In this document: piece after piece, positions 34,919-47,659 of the stretch
Numbering within the stretch: the first letter of the stretch is position 1
How the letters are laid out: the number at the start of each line of letters is the position of its first letter
Source of the DNA: Ottelia alismoides
Lineage: Eukaryota > Streptophyta > Magnoliopsida > Alismatales > Hydrocharitaceae
Reading direction: 5' to 3'
Length of the DNA stretch: 64,000 bases
Assembly: GCA_037367405.1 (NCBI GenBank)
Contig: JAZKJV010000603.1
Location: 1,054,001-1,118,000 of the forward strand
The notes under the pieces: model-generated
What the model was told of the DNA's origin: nothing
Databases searched by the model: none
What the model saw: the letters and a program-made list of their open reading frames with translations, nothing else
Program-made: the position numbers and the translations under genes

Positions 34919-37900
34919 ACATTTCATCATATTTATTCTATCATTTTTGCCTCAAAAATCCTAGTAAATGCGTGTAAATACCCTTAATTCCCACATTTTA
35001 GCATTCATGCATGTTCATGTAAATATTGTATAAAATATGGTTTTTGAAGCCAAAATAAAAGAATATAGAAAAGAAAATAAAAGGAATAAAATATTGTAAA
35101 TATTTTATGACCCAAAACTTCGAGACCTAGGCATCTCGATGAATAGGTCGACAAGGAATAAAGTAGGGGGAGATAAGGGCCAGAAACCAATAAAGATCCC
35201 TCTTTGTTTAATTCATTCTTTATTCATTTTGGAGCCTATTTTTAGTTTCACTTTTTTATACCTCAAATAAAGAAACTTTGTACATGAAAGTTGTAGATAA
35301 TTAGATATAGAAAAATACAAAAGTGATTTCATACAAAAATAATGTACAGATAAAAAGTTATGATCTGAATAAGATTCTAGAATCCCAACTTTCCAGACCT
35401 GTATCTCTCAAATAAAAACTTGAAACGCATCAAAATCACCATTAATTATATATAATTTTCAATAAGCTATTTAATGAAGGTGGTTTCGTATTTTGCGGAG
35501 CCACGGTTTGAAAGTTAGGTTTTGGACCCCTCTTGTATACTTGTACAGATTAAAATATTCATTTTATTTATTATTCATTATTTTTATAATTTTATATTTT
35601 TATAATTTTGTAAATATTATTTATAATATATGTTATATTAAAATCAGAATAAAACACTAAAGAAAACACAAAAATTAAATACATGTATATAATACATAGA
35701 TATAATACCTGTGAAGATACATATATAATTACTACTTCTATTTTATTAAGTGTATAAAATACATCAAAAAATGAAATAAAAATATATTTAAGTGTATAAA
35801 AATATTTTATAAATATGTAAAATAATAAACAATAATAATAAAATTAAATATACAAAATAAAAATAAAATATTAAACTATATAGATATATATACCTATATA
35901 GGCCATAAAAGGCAACTTGTATTTTTATACCTCAGAAAAATAAATAAAAATCATCATAAAATAATTTATAAATTAATCAATATTTTTCATTTTATAGCCT
36001 AAAATTAATTAAATCATTTACTATTTTTAAATGAATTTTCAAATATTTTTTTCGAGGCCTTTACCTAGTTAGTCCACGTGGACCAACCAGGAGGCGGTAA
36101 ACTTTGACTTCGGTCAACTGACTGTCCTTCACCCTGTCCCGTTGTCAGAACGTGTTTTTCCCTCGATTTCGTCGATTTTTGGAGGATGCACCTTGCATCC
36201 TTTGACAATGAAGCCTTCTTGACTTTTTCTCCTCGAGGGATGAGCTTACACGCCCAGGGATCCCCTCGAGGATTGGATCCATGATTTCATCGATCTCCCT
36301 TGATCTTTGGAGCGCCATGGCCATTTCATCAACTCTTCATATATGGACCCCCGACCTTTTGATTCAAATTCGAACCTCTTTTGCACCAACTTCGTTCCCC
36401 CTTTCATGCTCAATCGTGAGAGGAAGGTGATTGCTTCATTCCTCGCGCGTCAGGTCGATCGAGGAAGCATCGAGGCGGCTCCACCACCTCCGACGAACAC
36501 CCTCGCCATTGAGGTTCTTCCTCCGGTGTTCTTTACCTTTGAGGTTCATTTTTCTTTTCGTTTCGCGTTCACCATATGCATAGGAGTAGAGTCCCATCGT
36601 TAGTTTCACGTTTAATCCATTCGATCACAAAATCGAACCCTCACCGAAGCTTGCTCCAGCCGTCCGACCATCTCGCCGTCCTCTGCATCCCTTCGCTTCT
36701 CCAGCCGTTAAGGCATTTTGCCCTCGACGGTTTAACCTTTCATGTGCAGGTCTGAATGCCAAAGCCGCATCTGGAGTAGTTTTGAAGGTTCGCCGGAGAT
36801 CCTCTGGGCTCCAAAGCTCTGTCGTCATCGTGCGAGCCCCTACGGTACACACCGGGCCTTTTGTGAACTCCAGCCTCCAGAGGAAGCCTTCAGGAAGAGA
36901 ACGCGCCATTTTGCGAGCTTCAAGTCCGCCGGAGGCCGGAGGAAGAGCTCGGGGAACTTCGCCCAACCGGACCTCCTCCTTGTTCTTCCAGTGCCATCCT
37001 CCACCGTCCGATCAAGGGTCGTCATCCACGCAAGTAGGCACCATGGATCCCCTCATCCCGCAGCCGTTCGATCAAGGGCCAGGATCTAATCCTGACCATT
37101 CATCTGCGAAGGGGTATCAATTCGAGGCTCGTCACGTGTCAAGTGAAAAGACCTCTGCTGTCGGATCGCCAGTGCTTGGGTATTTTGCATTCTTTTACCA
37201 GAGAGTTTTTGTATTTAACATTTAGCCCTGAAACTTTCATATGCATTTTAATAGTTTTGTAATTTTTGCAAAAACACCCTTGAACTTTTCGATATTGCAC
37301 CTAGGCCCATGTCCACATCACCTCACGTGACTTGTGCACGTGGGGTGAGGGAGTTTTACGTGGGGACCCTCGCGACTTTGTGTATTTCTATTTAGTCTAG
37401 GAACTTTTCAGTTCAGTGTAATATTTTTGGCAAATTTGCATCTTGACCCTCAGCTTTTTGAATATTTACAGTACAGTCCATGATAGTCATGTGCCTGGCG
37501 CACATGACTTTGGACAATTTGCACAGTACCCCTGTAGGTTTTGGATTTAACATTTGGCCCAGAAATATTTTTATTACGTTATATATTTTCAGGAAAATTG
37601 CAAGTTGCCCCCTGAACTTTTGGATATTTACAAAAATACCCATGCTAGTAGAGTATTTTCTTTTTATTTCCTTTATTTATTTCATGCATCTATAAAATCC
37701 TTAAAATTCCCAAAAAATTACATAGCCTCCGGTTTGTTGCTCTTTCACACCATATTTTTGTTTTGCATTTTTTATTGCATTTTAATATTTATAAAAATTC
37801 AAAAATATGCATTTTCTTTACAATTTGCATTAGAAAATATATAAAAATTATAAAAACTTCTTGAAAAAATCAAAAAATATATTTTATTACTGTGTGTTTT

Positions 37901-38694
37901 AACTTCAGACCAAAAATCATAAAAAATACAAAAGAGAACTCCTAAAAATGGCAAAACCCCTAAAATCTTCATAAAAATATTAAAAATTCGTAAAAAAATC
38001 CTAAAAATATGATATTATCTTTATTTTAAAATTAATTTGAGGAATTTTTAAGTCTGTTTGACATTTTTCATCCTCATTTTAATTTCGGATTTTCAGTTTA
38101 TTCATTGTTTTCAGTATTTTTGACTTTATAAATACCAAAAAATTTAGGAAAATATAGAAAAATCACAAAACCATTAGAAAAACATAAAAAGCACAAAAAT
38201 ATATTATTTCCTGATTTTTGCAAATGTTTACCTATTTTTATATACATATTATATCTCTCTTTTCCTTATTGTATATATCTTACTTTATAGAAAAAAGGGA
38301 ATATATAAAAAAATCATAAAATGTAAAAAGAAAATACAAAATCAGAAAATCAAAAATCAAAATATAAAATTATAAAATTAAAAATAAAAATTTATAAAAT
38401 TAAAAACCCATAAAAAAGAGCATAGTTAGGCATATATATCACATTCACATTTTTGAGCATTTTTGCCCCGATCTGTCCTGCTTGTTCCCTGTGTTCGGCC
38501 TCTACATGCTTGCACACTATACACATTCACTGTAGAGTTATAATAAATTTTAACTCCACATTTACTTTCATTGCTTGATTTATTTTTTGTGGGTTGATTG
38601 TTGATTTAGCCCAGATTTATCGAGGGTCGCCACAGCGACTGTGTCTCTGCCATGTGTGAGATACATTCAGACCCCGATACATCTGTGTTAGTCA
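34919..38694 (+). mobile_element. Family L solo LTR (3776 bp, long subtype)
   Basis: Starts TGATGAATCCACATTTCATC and ends TGTGTTAGTCA, flanked by GGGGG at 34914-34918 and 38695-38699. No primer site follows its 3' end, and no plus-strand internal domain precedes it, so a solo LTR left by recombination between two LTRs fits best. It is 1.1 kb longer than the L-a LTRs because it keeps a GC-rich block (about 36060-37200). Open frames there occur on both strands and look non-genic. Caution: GGGGG is also what a polypurine tract would leave. Confidence 0.75.
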
Positions 38695-38699
38695 GGGGG

Positions 38700-41021
38700 G
38701 TATGCGATCTGATCTTGTGTTCCTAAGTTTGCCACGTGGTCTTCACTTATGGATGGACAGTGATGGAGGTGCAACAGTTCGCTTTAAATCCAAGGGGATA
38801 GTAGATCTGGGCCCGGACTTCAATCAGATGGCTTTAAGGAAGTCACGAAGAACAGGTGAGAACACTTCTTTATTCCTCGTTCGATATGTGATTCCTTCTA
38901 GCTTCAACCTCATCTCTCCTTACTAATGAGCTCTTATCCTTCCTGGGAGCTTCCCGTACCTGCAGGGGGCCTTCACATGGTCCATGCCTTGTCAGAGGAG
39001 GCCTAGAGAGGTCTTCTTTTTCAAGCACTTGGGCTGCTTGTTCTTCATCCAATCCGAGTCCCAGGTGGTTCTTCTTGGCCTCCTGCCTGCACAAAATGAT
39101 AGAGGAGCTCGAGGGTTATGTCCTCAACCCATGATTTGAGCTGGCATCATGAAGGGGAGGTGAACATGATGATCTCCGATGATGCGTGACTGGTAAGATC
39201 TGATACCTCAATTCTTGCATAATAGAGGGGGCTTAGGTGGAGGATTTGATGAAGAACTGAAGGGGAAGAAGATGGTTGTGTTGGATAGTCAAAATAGTGG
39301 CCAAAGCATGGTGAACAGATGGCCAGAGCTGAAACTCTGATGAACTAAGATCTTAAAATTCTATGCTAAATAAAAGGAAATGACATGAAACTAAACATGT
39401 ATCTAAGATAAGAATGAGAGATAACTTGATTAACCTAGAAGCTCGACTTGGACAGAACCAAGGAGCAAAAAGCCCTTGTTGGAGACAAGCTTGACGATAG
39501 CATGATTGACTTCTTCGACCTTCTTTCTCCTCGTCGACACCTGGTTGTCTTTCTGCTATCACCAGAAGGCTCGAACTCTACAGGGATTGGGGTTACAAGG
39601 GTTGAAGAGCGATTAAACTTTCAAAAGATGGTGGGAGCATATTTTATACAAATGGTCAATGGTGATGCTGAGATTGCACGAAGAGGAAGGGGTTGGTGAG
39701 ACCTAAGATCATGGCGATGGAAAGGGGTGTGTAGTGATCAGAATGGTGAAGTTCTCGAGATGGAAGAAAGTAAGGAGAAGGCATGTGTAAATGGAGAAGA
39801 AGAGTCGACGCTTCTGACAGGGTTAGAAGCTTGTGTGGGTATAGTTAACTCGAGGTCAACAAAAGGGGCACCCTCATTGGTCCATATAGGACCAATGAAG
39901 ACAAAATAGAAAAAAATATAAGCAACTCAGAAATAAAAAAGTACATGATTTTATTAAATAAAATATGAAAATGTGTATTATTTTATAAACTATTTATGGT
40001 GATTTTTATTTATTTTTACAACCTTATTTATTATAGGTCACTATTTACAAGTACATATATAGGTATATATACATATATTTTATATGTTATATTTTATTTT
40101 GTATTTTACATACATAATATTATATTTACGTATTTTATATATTTATAACAAAATTTAATATATATTTAAGTTTTTTATGGTATTTTTATGATTTTATTTA
40201 TATGTGTAAATAAATACATATATACATATTATAGGTAAAGTATACCTATGTATTATAATGTATTATTTATTTTAGGTTTATTTTAAATGTTTTATTTGTA
40301 TTTATATTTTTATAATATTTTATATACTATGTAAAAGTATTTAAAATATAAAGAGAAACAAATGTAAAAAAATAAAATAAATTATTTTTATATACAGATG
40401 TCCAGTACAATAATACCCCCAAGAAGGTGAATTTTGTATCATAGCTCCCTTTTAAATAAAACCACCTTCACTAGATAGATAATTTAATTTTAAATAGTGG
40501 ATATGGGTTTGATTCAATTTTAGTTCATATGGAGTAGATATTGATCAATGAAGTTCGGTTTGTGGCTTTTTCATCTGTGTGTACAAAGTGCACTGTGCAT
40601 TATTTTTATTGGTTATTTTTTTTAATTTTTAATATATTAATATGTGCATGTTTTGTCTAGAACATTATTTATTTGAGGTGTGTATAAGTGTAAATAAAAT
40701 AATGTAAAATGACTATTTACAAAGTATAAAATTAGGGTTTCTATACAGTATTTGACCCTTATCTCCCCCTACTTTATTCCTGATCGACGTAGTCAATATT
40801 TTACTTGATCTCGGAGTTTAGGATCATTCAGTATCTTTGACACTTCATTTATTTTTCTTTTCTTTATTATTTAATTTTGGATTTAAATAATAGGTATATA
40901 AGTGTTAATTACAAATGAATATTTAATGTTAATTTAAACGTATTAGTTGTATTTACAGATGTTTTGATAGTGATTTAAAGCCAAAATGGAAAAATAAAGG
41001 TAGATGAATGGTAATTCATCA
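38700..41021 (-). repeat. L-c 5' LTR, 5' piece
   Basis: The reverse complement starts TGATGAATTACC at 41021 and runs through the family L blocks, including CCCCCTACTTTATTC-GATCGAC at about 40760. The GC-rich block (38700-39840) is the counterpart of 36060-37200 in the solo LTR. Open frames at 38702-39909 are in this block and show no protein family signature. Confidence 0.75.
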
Positions 41022-42336
41022 TAGGGCGAGATGGAGGTTGATTGTGCGAGCATGTGTCATAAACAACTCAAGGCGATCAGAGGTGTTGATGAAGCGTAAA
41101 AATTTGGAGAAGAAGATGGGGTTCACAGTTTTGATTAGGCTATGTCGTAGGGGGAGTGTTGGTCAGGGGGTCAGCACTCTAACGGGCCCCATTGGGCCAC
41201 GTCAGACGCTAAAGGACAAACGAGAAATTGGTAAATAGTGATAATTCAAAATAAAATAGCAATTGATTTTATTTTAAAAAACTCAAAACATGAAAAATGC
41301 TTCTTATTTTCTAAACTATATGATAGTGATTTTTATTTGATTTTATATAGTATTATTTATAAATATTTATACCTATATACTGTGGATTTACATTTTTATT
41401 CTATTATTTTATGTATAATACCATATTTAAGTAATTTGTTTATTTATAATATCATTTAATACATATTTACATATTTGTATGGTATTTTAGTGGCTTTGTT
41501 TGTAATACAAATAATTAGATTTATTTACAACATAGGTACAATATACCTATATATTAGGTTTGTTAATTATTTTCGTATTTTTGAGTGCATTTAATTTGTA
41601 TTTGTATTACTTATAGATGTTTTATAATATGTACAATGATATAAAAATATGTAGAGTAAAATATAATGGCTTTATATACATATGTACAAGTATCATAATA
41701 CTCCAATTAGCCAGCTTTTGCATCTTGACTCCAATTCAGATGAAACCATCTTTATTTTAAAGATAATTGAATTTCAAATATAATAGAGGTGATTTGATTC
41801 ATTTTGAGTTCATATGAAGAAGATATTGATCAATAAAGTTCTGTTTGTAGCTTTTTCAACTGAGTGTACTGATTGACTTGTGCATGATTTATGTTTGTCA
41901 ATAATTTCTTATTTTTTATACATTATTATGTACAAGTTTTGTGTCGAAGATATTATTATTTTAAGTGTTTATGATGATAAATAAAATAATATAATTTTGG
42001 TATATTTATACATTATATTATACTTAGAATTTCTAGTGTTTTCTTTGCATTTTTTATACTATTTCACCCTATCTCCCCATACTTTATTCCTGAGCGACCT
42101 AGTCAATATTTAACTTGGTTTCTGGGTTCAGGGCCAGTCAGTATCATAGATACCTCTTTTATTTTTCATTTATTTCCTTTATTCTTTTACTTTGGGTTTA
42201 AATACAGACATTAATACACTATTTATACATTAATATTAGAATGCTAATTCATGCAAGTTAGTGGTATTTACATGTACTTTACAAGGGATTTAAATCCAAT
42301 ATGAAAGAATAAAGGTGAATGACTGTCTATTCATCA
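41022..42336 (-). repeat. Family L LTR fragment L-e, minus orientation
   Basis: The reverse complement starts TGATGAATAGACAGTC at 42336 and carries the family blocks (CCCCATACTTTATTCC-GAGCGACC near 42085, ACCATCTTTATTTTAAAG near 41745). Its 3' part is missing where L-c begins. L-c therefore probably inserted into this LTR or was fused to it by deletion. Confidence 0.65.
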
Positions 42337-43502
42337 TAACATCACTTAACTCTGCATGATAACTTGTACTTAGTGATGAGTCATTGTTTTCCCCAAGCAA
42401 CAAGGATGTGGGAGACTAGCATGAGACTTGATTTTATAATTCTCAAGGATGGTAAAGAGTTTTTCTTATCTCATGAAACATGGGGGTCACCACGTAGACA
42501 ATATGGGGGAAATGATCCTTGTACTATCTTGAAATATCCTATGTAATTTGTGTTTGTTTATGGATATATTAAAATTACCGATCAACATACGCCAAATTGG
42601 TAAGAGCTAAGGATTTAACCGGTCAAAATATCCTATAAAAAGTTAAAAAATATTTGAAAATTCCTTTCAAAGATATATTGGACATAACACTTGTGCAAAG
42701 TGCTCCCAACTTTATGAGTATTCACTTGGACTGAGGAAAGTAGGCCACTATTTTTTTTGTTTCTAACTCTAAACTAATTCCACCAAATAGGACCGAGCGA
42801 TAATGAAAAAAGGGATATGCATCGTATATGTTAAAACTATGGGCATGGAAGTGTACAATGTTATCGCAAAAGGTTGGCCCTAGTGCATCCCATAAAATCA
42901 AGTGCAAACGGTCCAAAATTGACATACATATTAGTTCCACAACAAAAATAAAAATAGATGTGTACGTATATAGTAGTGCATATACAACACATGTGTGATC
43001 TTCCTCATGAGCGGAGAGAAAATAAAGACACAATCCCAATCGTTTCATATGTGGCCTTTCACACTCACAACATTTTGAGTTTGGCAACTAAAGAAATAGT
43101 AGACTGAGATGAGGCAAGCTCTAAAATTAGAATTAAGGACTAGGTCTCTAACTGAGCCTCAAATACTTGGATCTTTGGTGAAGCATTGAACGTACACCAA
43201 TGATTATACAACAACAAAGCATTTTCCCACATTAAGTAGGGTCGAAATACACACCAAGGATTATAATCAACACAAAAATGCCATACTCAATACATATATT
43301 GTATATAGAGAGTCTAAAAACTAGAGAGCTTGAGTTTCTTCCAAGTGTCAGTCACTAATAGGTTTTGTTGAGTCACCAAAATGAGAGGCTTGATAAACAA
43401 GTTTTTTATTCTTACTTACATAGCCAGGAATATAACCAAAATTTCTAACTTATTCTTCAAATATTTTTTTTAAGAACTAGCAAAATTTAAAATATATGGA
43501 GT
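42337..43502 (+). other. Probable 3' internal DNA of a plus-strand family L element
   Basis: AGAACTAGCAAAATTTAAAATATATGG-GT just before 43503 resembles the L-a polypurine tract with its hairpin arm (ACTAGCAAA). This suggests internal DNA ending at an LTR. A minus-strand open frame of 121 codons (43087-42722, starting MPNSKCCECERPHMKRLG) lies inside. I do not recognise it and treat it as fortuitous or as an unknown element protein. Confidence 0.4.
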
Positions 43503-45160
43503 TGATGGATATGTGATTCGTCTACTTTATACCCGAATTTTATCTTAAAATTCTTGAGAAAAATAACAGAAAATACACATCAAAAGACAAAATAAAAAAT
43601 CCACTCAAGTGTTAAAAATGGCATAATTACATATAATTAACTCATCGTTAAAATAAAATCACATAAAACAATGAAAAATAAGGAGTTGAAAACTACAAAT
43701 ATGTGTGTCTACAAATATATTGTACAATCTTCAAACATTTTTAACAATTCACACAAACTCCAAATAACATAAAACCAATTCAATTGTCTATCTAATACTA
43801 GTCTTAATAAATGAAAAATACCAAAAAATAATAATGTTTATATATTTTAAATAGACCCAAACCCTAATTGAGATGACTAAAAACAAAAAACAAAATATCT
43901 AACTCATACAACTCATACAAAACTCTACTTGATTTTGAATTAATGAAAATCAAAGTAACCATAAAATAAGATCAAATTCAAAGGAACTGGTGTTCATTTG
44001 TAAAAATTGGATTTTGAGACATAATTGTGTAGTATATAATTGACTTGACTTTAGGTCAATATGTTATATACATATATAAGTATTTTCTTTCTTTTCTTTT
44101 TTTATTTATTTTCTTAGTTTTATGTTTTAACTAAGTACATAAAAATAAACAAACAAATAAAAAAATGTAAAGCCATGAAAAAATTATAAGTTGTATATCT
44201 AGTGCCTTGGTCCCTCATACATAACTCCCTTTTTTTATTTTCACTTTTTCTAAATTAATAAAACTAAGATGAACATATTAGTGTGTAAATATTTAATTAG
44301 TATTTTATAAAATTATTCTAGGCATATTATATTAATTAAAAATCATAAAAAAAATACAAAACACCCAAAAAAATGTTAGTTGATGCATATAGCATATTTT
44401 GGTTTTTAGTCATATATGATCGAAATCTATAGATTTCATATTTCAAAAACCACTTTTCTAACTCCATCTATATATCTAATATAAATTTTTTTCATTTTCT
44501 TTGTTTTTCTCAAAGGTCAATGCCACATACCATAATTGCATTCGCCACCTCATACACCACTTTAGCAGTCGTTGATCCATGGTCAACCAAGTCACATACG
44601 CCTTATCCACCTATCAATAGCATCACATTAGCAGGTCCATTGACCCTGAACATGGTCAACTCTTCCTTCCCCTCCATTTTCTCCATGCACCTAATTTTAT
44701 GAGGTCTCCAGCCAATCAAATACCAATTCGATCATCTCTGATCCTTTGATCCCTTCAAACTAACCTAATCATTGCCATCTTTGGAGATCAACTTCACCCA
44801 ATCCCACATGAATCTCTTCTTCCCAACTACAACCAGACTTTTAACCACCTGATAAGATCCAATCCTACACCTCTGATTCACACCCATTCAATTCATCAAT
44901 TCAAATTAGATGACCAAACAGGCCCTCTAATCTCGTCAAATCGCCCAATTACTGGATTCGTATATGATCTCTCCAATCTCAGACGAACTTAATCCTACCA
45001 GTTACCTTCGATCATCTCTTCGATCTTTTTTCGAGAAAGCCTACAATCCATCTCCTCAATCTCTAGACCGCCTTGCTGTTACCCACCGCCATTATATCTG
45101 CGATCGAAACCATCAAACCCCAACTCTGAAGATCTCTCTATTGCCTCTCACCAAACCAAT
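43503..45160 (+). repeat. Family L LTR fragment L-f, plus orientation, very diverged
   Basis: TGATGGATATGTGATTCG-CTACTTTATACC-GAATTTTATCTTAAAATTCTTGAG follows the family LTR start pattern. Long A/T tracts follow, then a GC-richer stretch at 44520-45160 (GTTGATCCATGGTCAACCAAGTC) that resembles the GGACCAA-GTCAACTG block of the solo LTR. The 3' end is not identifiable. Confidence 0.45.
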
Positions 45161-45164
45161 CCAT

Positions 45165-45554
45165 GATTAGGTGTGAAGTCATGTGCTTACGTCCACGATA
45201 TGTTATCGATGACAACTGAACCAGACAATTTGTTTGGTTTGTACCCAAATGGACCCGTTGATAACCACCCAAAATACTTAAGTCCAAGTTCTTAGGTAGT
45301 AATTTGTCACTCTTATAACTCACTCTCACACTTTGTGAGTTTCTGATGTGGACTATGTTTCGGGGTTGAGGTGTTACAACATCCCCCACTTATATTCATA
45401 ACATCCTCTTTGCATCATAGCACATCACTTATTCCCAATGACAGTGATGATTGCAACCTCTGGATTGCCTTTTCCTCATATATCTTTCGAGGGATGGCTC
45501 CACTTCTCGAGTAGTCTTTTTCACTATCAGTGAGAACCCGCTCTGGTACCATTT
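45165..45554 (-). mobile_element. TRIM-like miniature retrotransposon remnant
   Basis: On the minus strand, TGGTACCAGAGC (45551-45540) is a Met-tRNA-type copia primer site, two bases after a possible LTR ending in TTACA. Only about 150 bases later comes AGTGGGGGATGT, a polypurine tract, then TGTAACACCTCAACCCCG (from 45378 leftwards), a plausible LTR start. So short an interior with no genes is typical of TRIM elements. The right-hand LTR does not visibly match the left-hand one, so one side is lost or replaced. Confidence 0.55.
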
Positions 45555-46526
45555 GTAATGGAATCGATCGTGGGGAATGCAGAAGTGTGTGAATTTGCTA
45601 ATGCATTATCGAACTGTTATGGAATCAAGCATGATAATCAATGAGCATAAAAAATTATTCCTTCTCAAAATGATCCATAAAATGCATTCAAACTGACTAT
45701 TCTTTTATTACAATACCAACAGGGGTATATATGTAAAAGAAGACTAAATAATTGCATAACATGACGCTTAGTTCTAGTAACCATACATATATCCTTCTGA
45801 AACCTATCCATCAATAATCTCGTACCAGTACAATACAAGTTTGTGATAAATAAATAATTCACCTTGAATTATAAATAAATCGATTCTTACATTTTTCCTG
45901 AAAAATTCAACAACACATATTATGAGCCTAACACTCAGTATATGTCAAGTTGATGTCAAGTCAGTTAGTATTTAAAATCAATCTCCTATTTCTATTTCGA
46001 ACCATTTCTGCATAACATAATTAGTCTAGTAAATATTCTTATCAAGGGACATTTATAACTATTCTAGATTCCCCAACTTAAAATAAACTTCACAACATAC
46101 ATTATCCATGTACACAATCCGTTGAATATGTTTTTCATCATAAAATAATGTGTATGGGTTTCACTAATATTCTCTTGCAAAGTTTACAGTATCAACAGTT
46201 ACATGAACATAATTACATAGGTGAAATCACATTTATATCCAACACCTATCGATATATAGCAACTTTCACATATACATCCTTATCTTATAATAACAAAGGG
46301 ATTTGCTTTGTTCTCATTTCCATCATCATATATCATAGACTTTTTCATAAAGCATATAAAGCATAAAAGTAGTGTCATATCATATTCACTCATAAAACAC
46401 CCTTATCTTATTGCATACAATATTTGACTTGTTCTCAACAATATCAATATACGGTTCATTAATAAACATAATTATGCATGCGAAGAGGATATTATTTCCA
46501 TATCCATACATTGAATATCATACTTT
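45555..46526. other. AT-rich stretch without identifiable content
   Basis: No gene, repeat boundary or RNA gene is recognisable. Short frames at 45665-45862 (minus) and 46148-46366 (plus) have no family signature. Confidence 0.4.
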
Positions 46527-46700
46527 CATATATGCCTTAACATTATCATATTTGCACATATGCCCTTTAAAATCATAACATTTGCATATATGTCTTAATA
46601 TTTCCATAATTGCACCTATACCCTTTAAAAACATAACATTTGTACATGTGTATTAACATTGCCATAATTTGCACATGAGCCCTTCAAAATCATTCCATTT
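46527..46700. repeat. Three tandem copies of a 57-59 bp unit
   Basis: Units start at about 46527, 46585 and 46642. Each reads as CATATATG-CTTAA-ATT, then CATAATTTGCAC-TATG-CCCTT, AAAATCATAACATTTG, with modest divergence. Confidence 0.75.
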
Positions 46701-46970
46701 TCCATACAATAATGATGGCTCACGTAAACATTTCGATTTCAATATTTCATTGGCAACTTTTATGAATTGAAAATCATAGTGATACTAAATTGATGATACT
46801 TTTAAAAGGTTCTCTCATCCATAATTGTGAACAATCAGACACGCACAATGCCTGATTTTCTTGATAAGAATTCAACGCAAGTAGTTAAAACTAAATACTA
46901 TATTTTTATCTTTCGTCCTAATTTGATAGATAAATGATGATGCAGAAGAAACTAGATTCACATATTGTAT

Positions 46971-47340
46971 CACTACTAAAAGACAAAGAACAAGCCACGG
47001 TGTGGTATCATGGCTTAATGTCATATTACCGTGATCTAATAAAATTGACCACGGTAATATTATTGTGGTTTATACCACCGTGCCTTATAGTTTACCGTGG
47101 CCAAAGAGTGTACTCTTTAGCCACGTTTAACTTACTATGACTATGTTGTTTTGACCACGGTAATTATACCGACGAAGAAACATTTAGGCCATGGTTAAAT
47201 AGCATGCCAAATCCACTTTAGCCGTGATAACTAGAATGTGGCTAACACCATCTTGCCAAAGAGAATAGGCTTTTGACCACGGTAAGATAGTTGCGGCTAT
47301 GAAGATTTTGCCATGAGAGTTATACTATGGTAAAAATAGC
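46971..47340. repeat. CACTA left subterminal repeats
   Basis: GACCACGGTAAT occurs at 47047-47058 and 47153-47164, with GACCACGGTAAG at 47275-47286. Inverted forms are ATTACCGTGAT (47024) and TTTACCGTGGCC (47091). Several diverged copies (AGCCACGG, GGCCATGGTTAA, AGCCGTGATAA) lie between. In En/Spm elements such motifs bind the TNPA-type protein. Confidence 0.88.
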
Positions 47341-47659
47341 AGACTTTAAAAAATCCTATGCAGGAGTCAATTTATCTTTTAACAAAATCCCATATGACAT
47401 ACATATGGTATGCGATGTCCATTCCCTGTACTATCACAATCACATGTTGAACATGCATACACATGATAAATCCACATACAAGCTAACATACAAACTTATG
47501 CTAAACATAAGCAAATATTTTGAAAAAGTGCATAATCACCATATCAACAAAAGGTTTTTAACAAAATAAGATGTAAGTAAGGTTCAAATAGCTGATAAAA
47601 CATTAGAAAGTATCTAAATTTTGAAATCTAATAATCTTAGTTATAACATAAAGACTAAT

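Larger units (their letters stand above)
20579..41021 (-). mobile_element. Family L element L-c, minus strand, split by two nested insertions
   Basis: Pieces: part of the 3' LTR (20579-21068), shortened internal DNA (21069-22585), primer site (22586-22603), and the 5' LTR in three pieces (22606-22726, 33604-34918, 38700-41021). The gaps are filled by L-a (TSD GTAGG) and a solo LTR (flanked by GGGGG). Joined in order, the 5' LTR pieces total about 3.76 kb, almost exactly the solo LTR length (3776 bp), and each break falls at the matching place in the solo LTR. The left end is fused to truncated Copia-1, so a deletion removed both missing parts. No coding content. Confidence 0.8.

Noticed and set aside
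36625..37225. Several frames above 110 codons on both strands
   Set aside because: They fall in the GC-rich part of a family L LTR, overlap each other, and show no protein family motif.
39353..39909. Small frames on both strands downstream of the solo LTR
   Set aside because: They match, inverted, the GC-rich part of the family L LTR and so belong to element L-c.
42722..43087. 121-codon minus-strand frame with several Cys and His
   Set aside because: It sits in probable retrotransposon internal DNA, and the Cys/His residues do not form a recognisable zinc motif. It is noted inside the 42337-43502 entry and not called as a gene.
20579..45160. A possible centromeric or satellite array, suggested by repeated AT-rich blocks
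   Set aside because: The repeats resolve into LTRs with defined ends, duplications and primer sites. There is no short tandem satellite unit.
45165..45554. Cassandra-type TRIM carrying a 5S rRNA-like sequence
   Set aside because: I see no 5S promoter boxes or 5S similarity in the putative LTR, so only a generic TRIM-like label is given.
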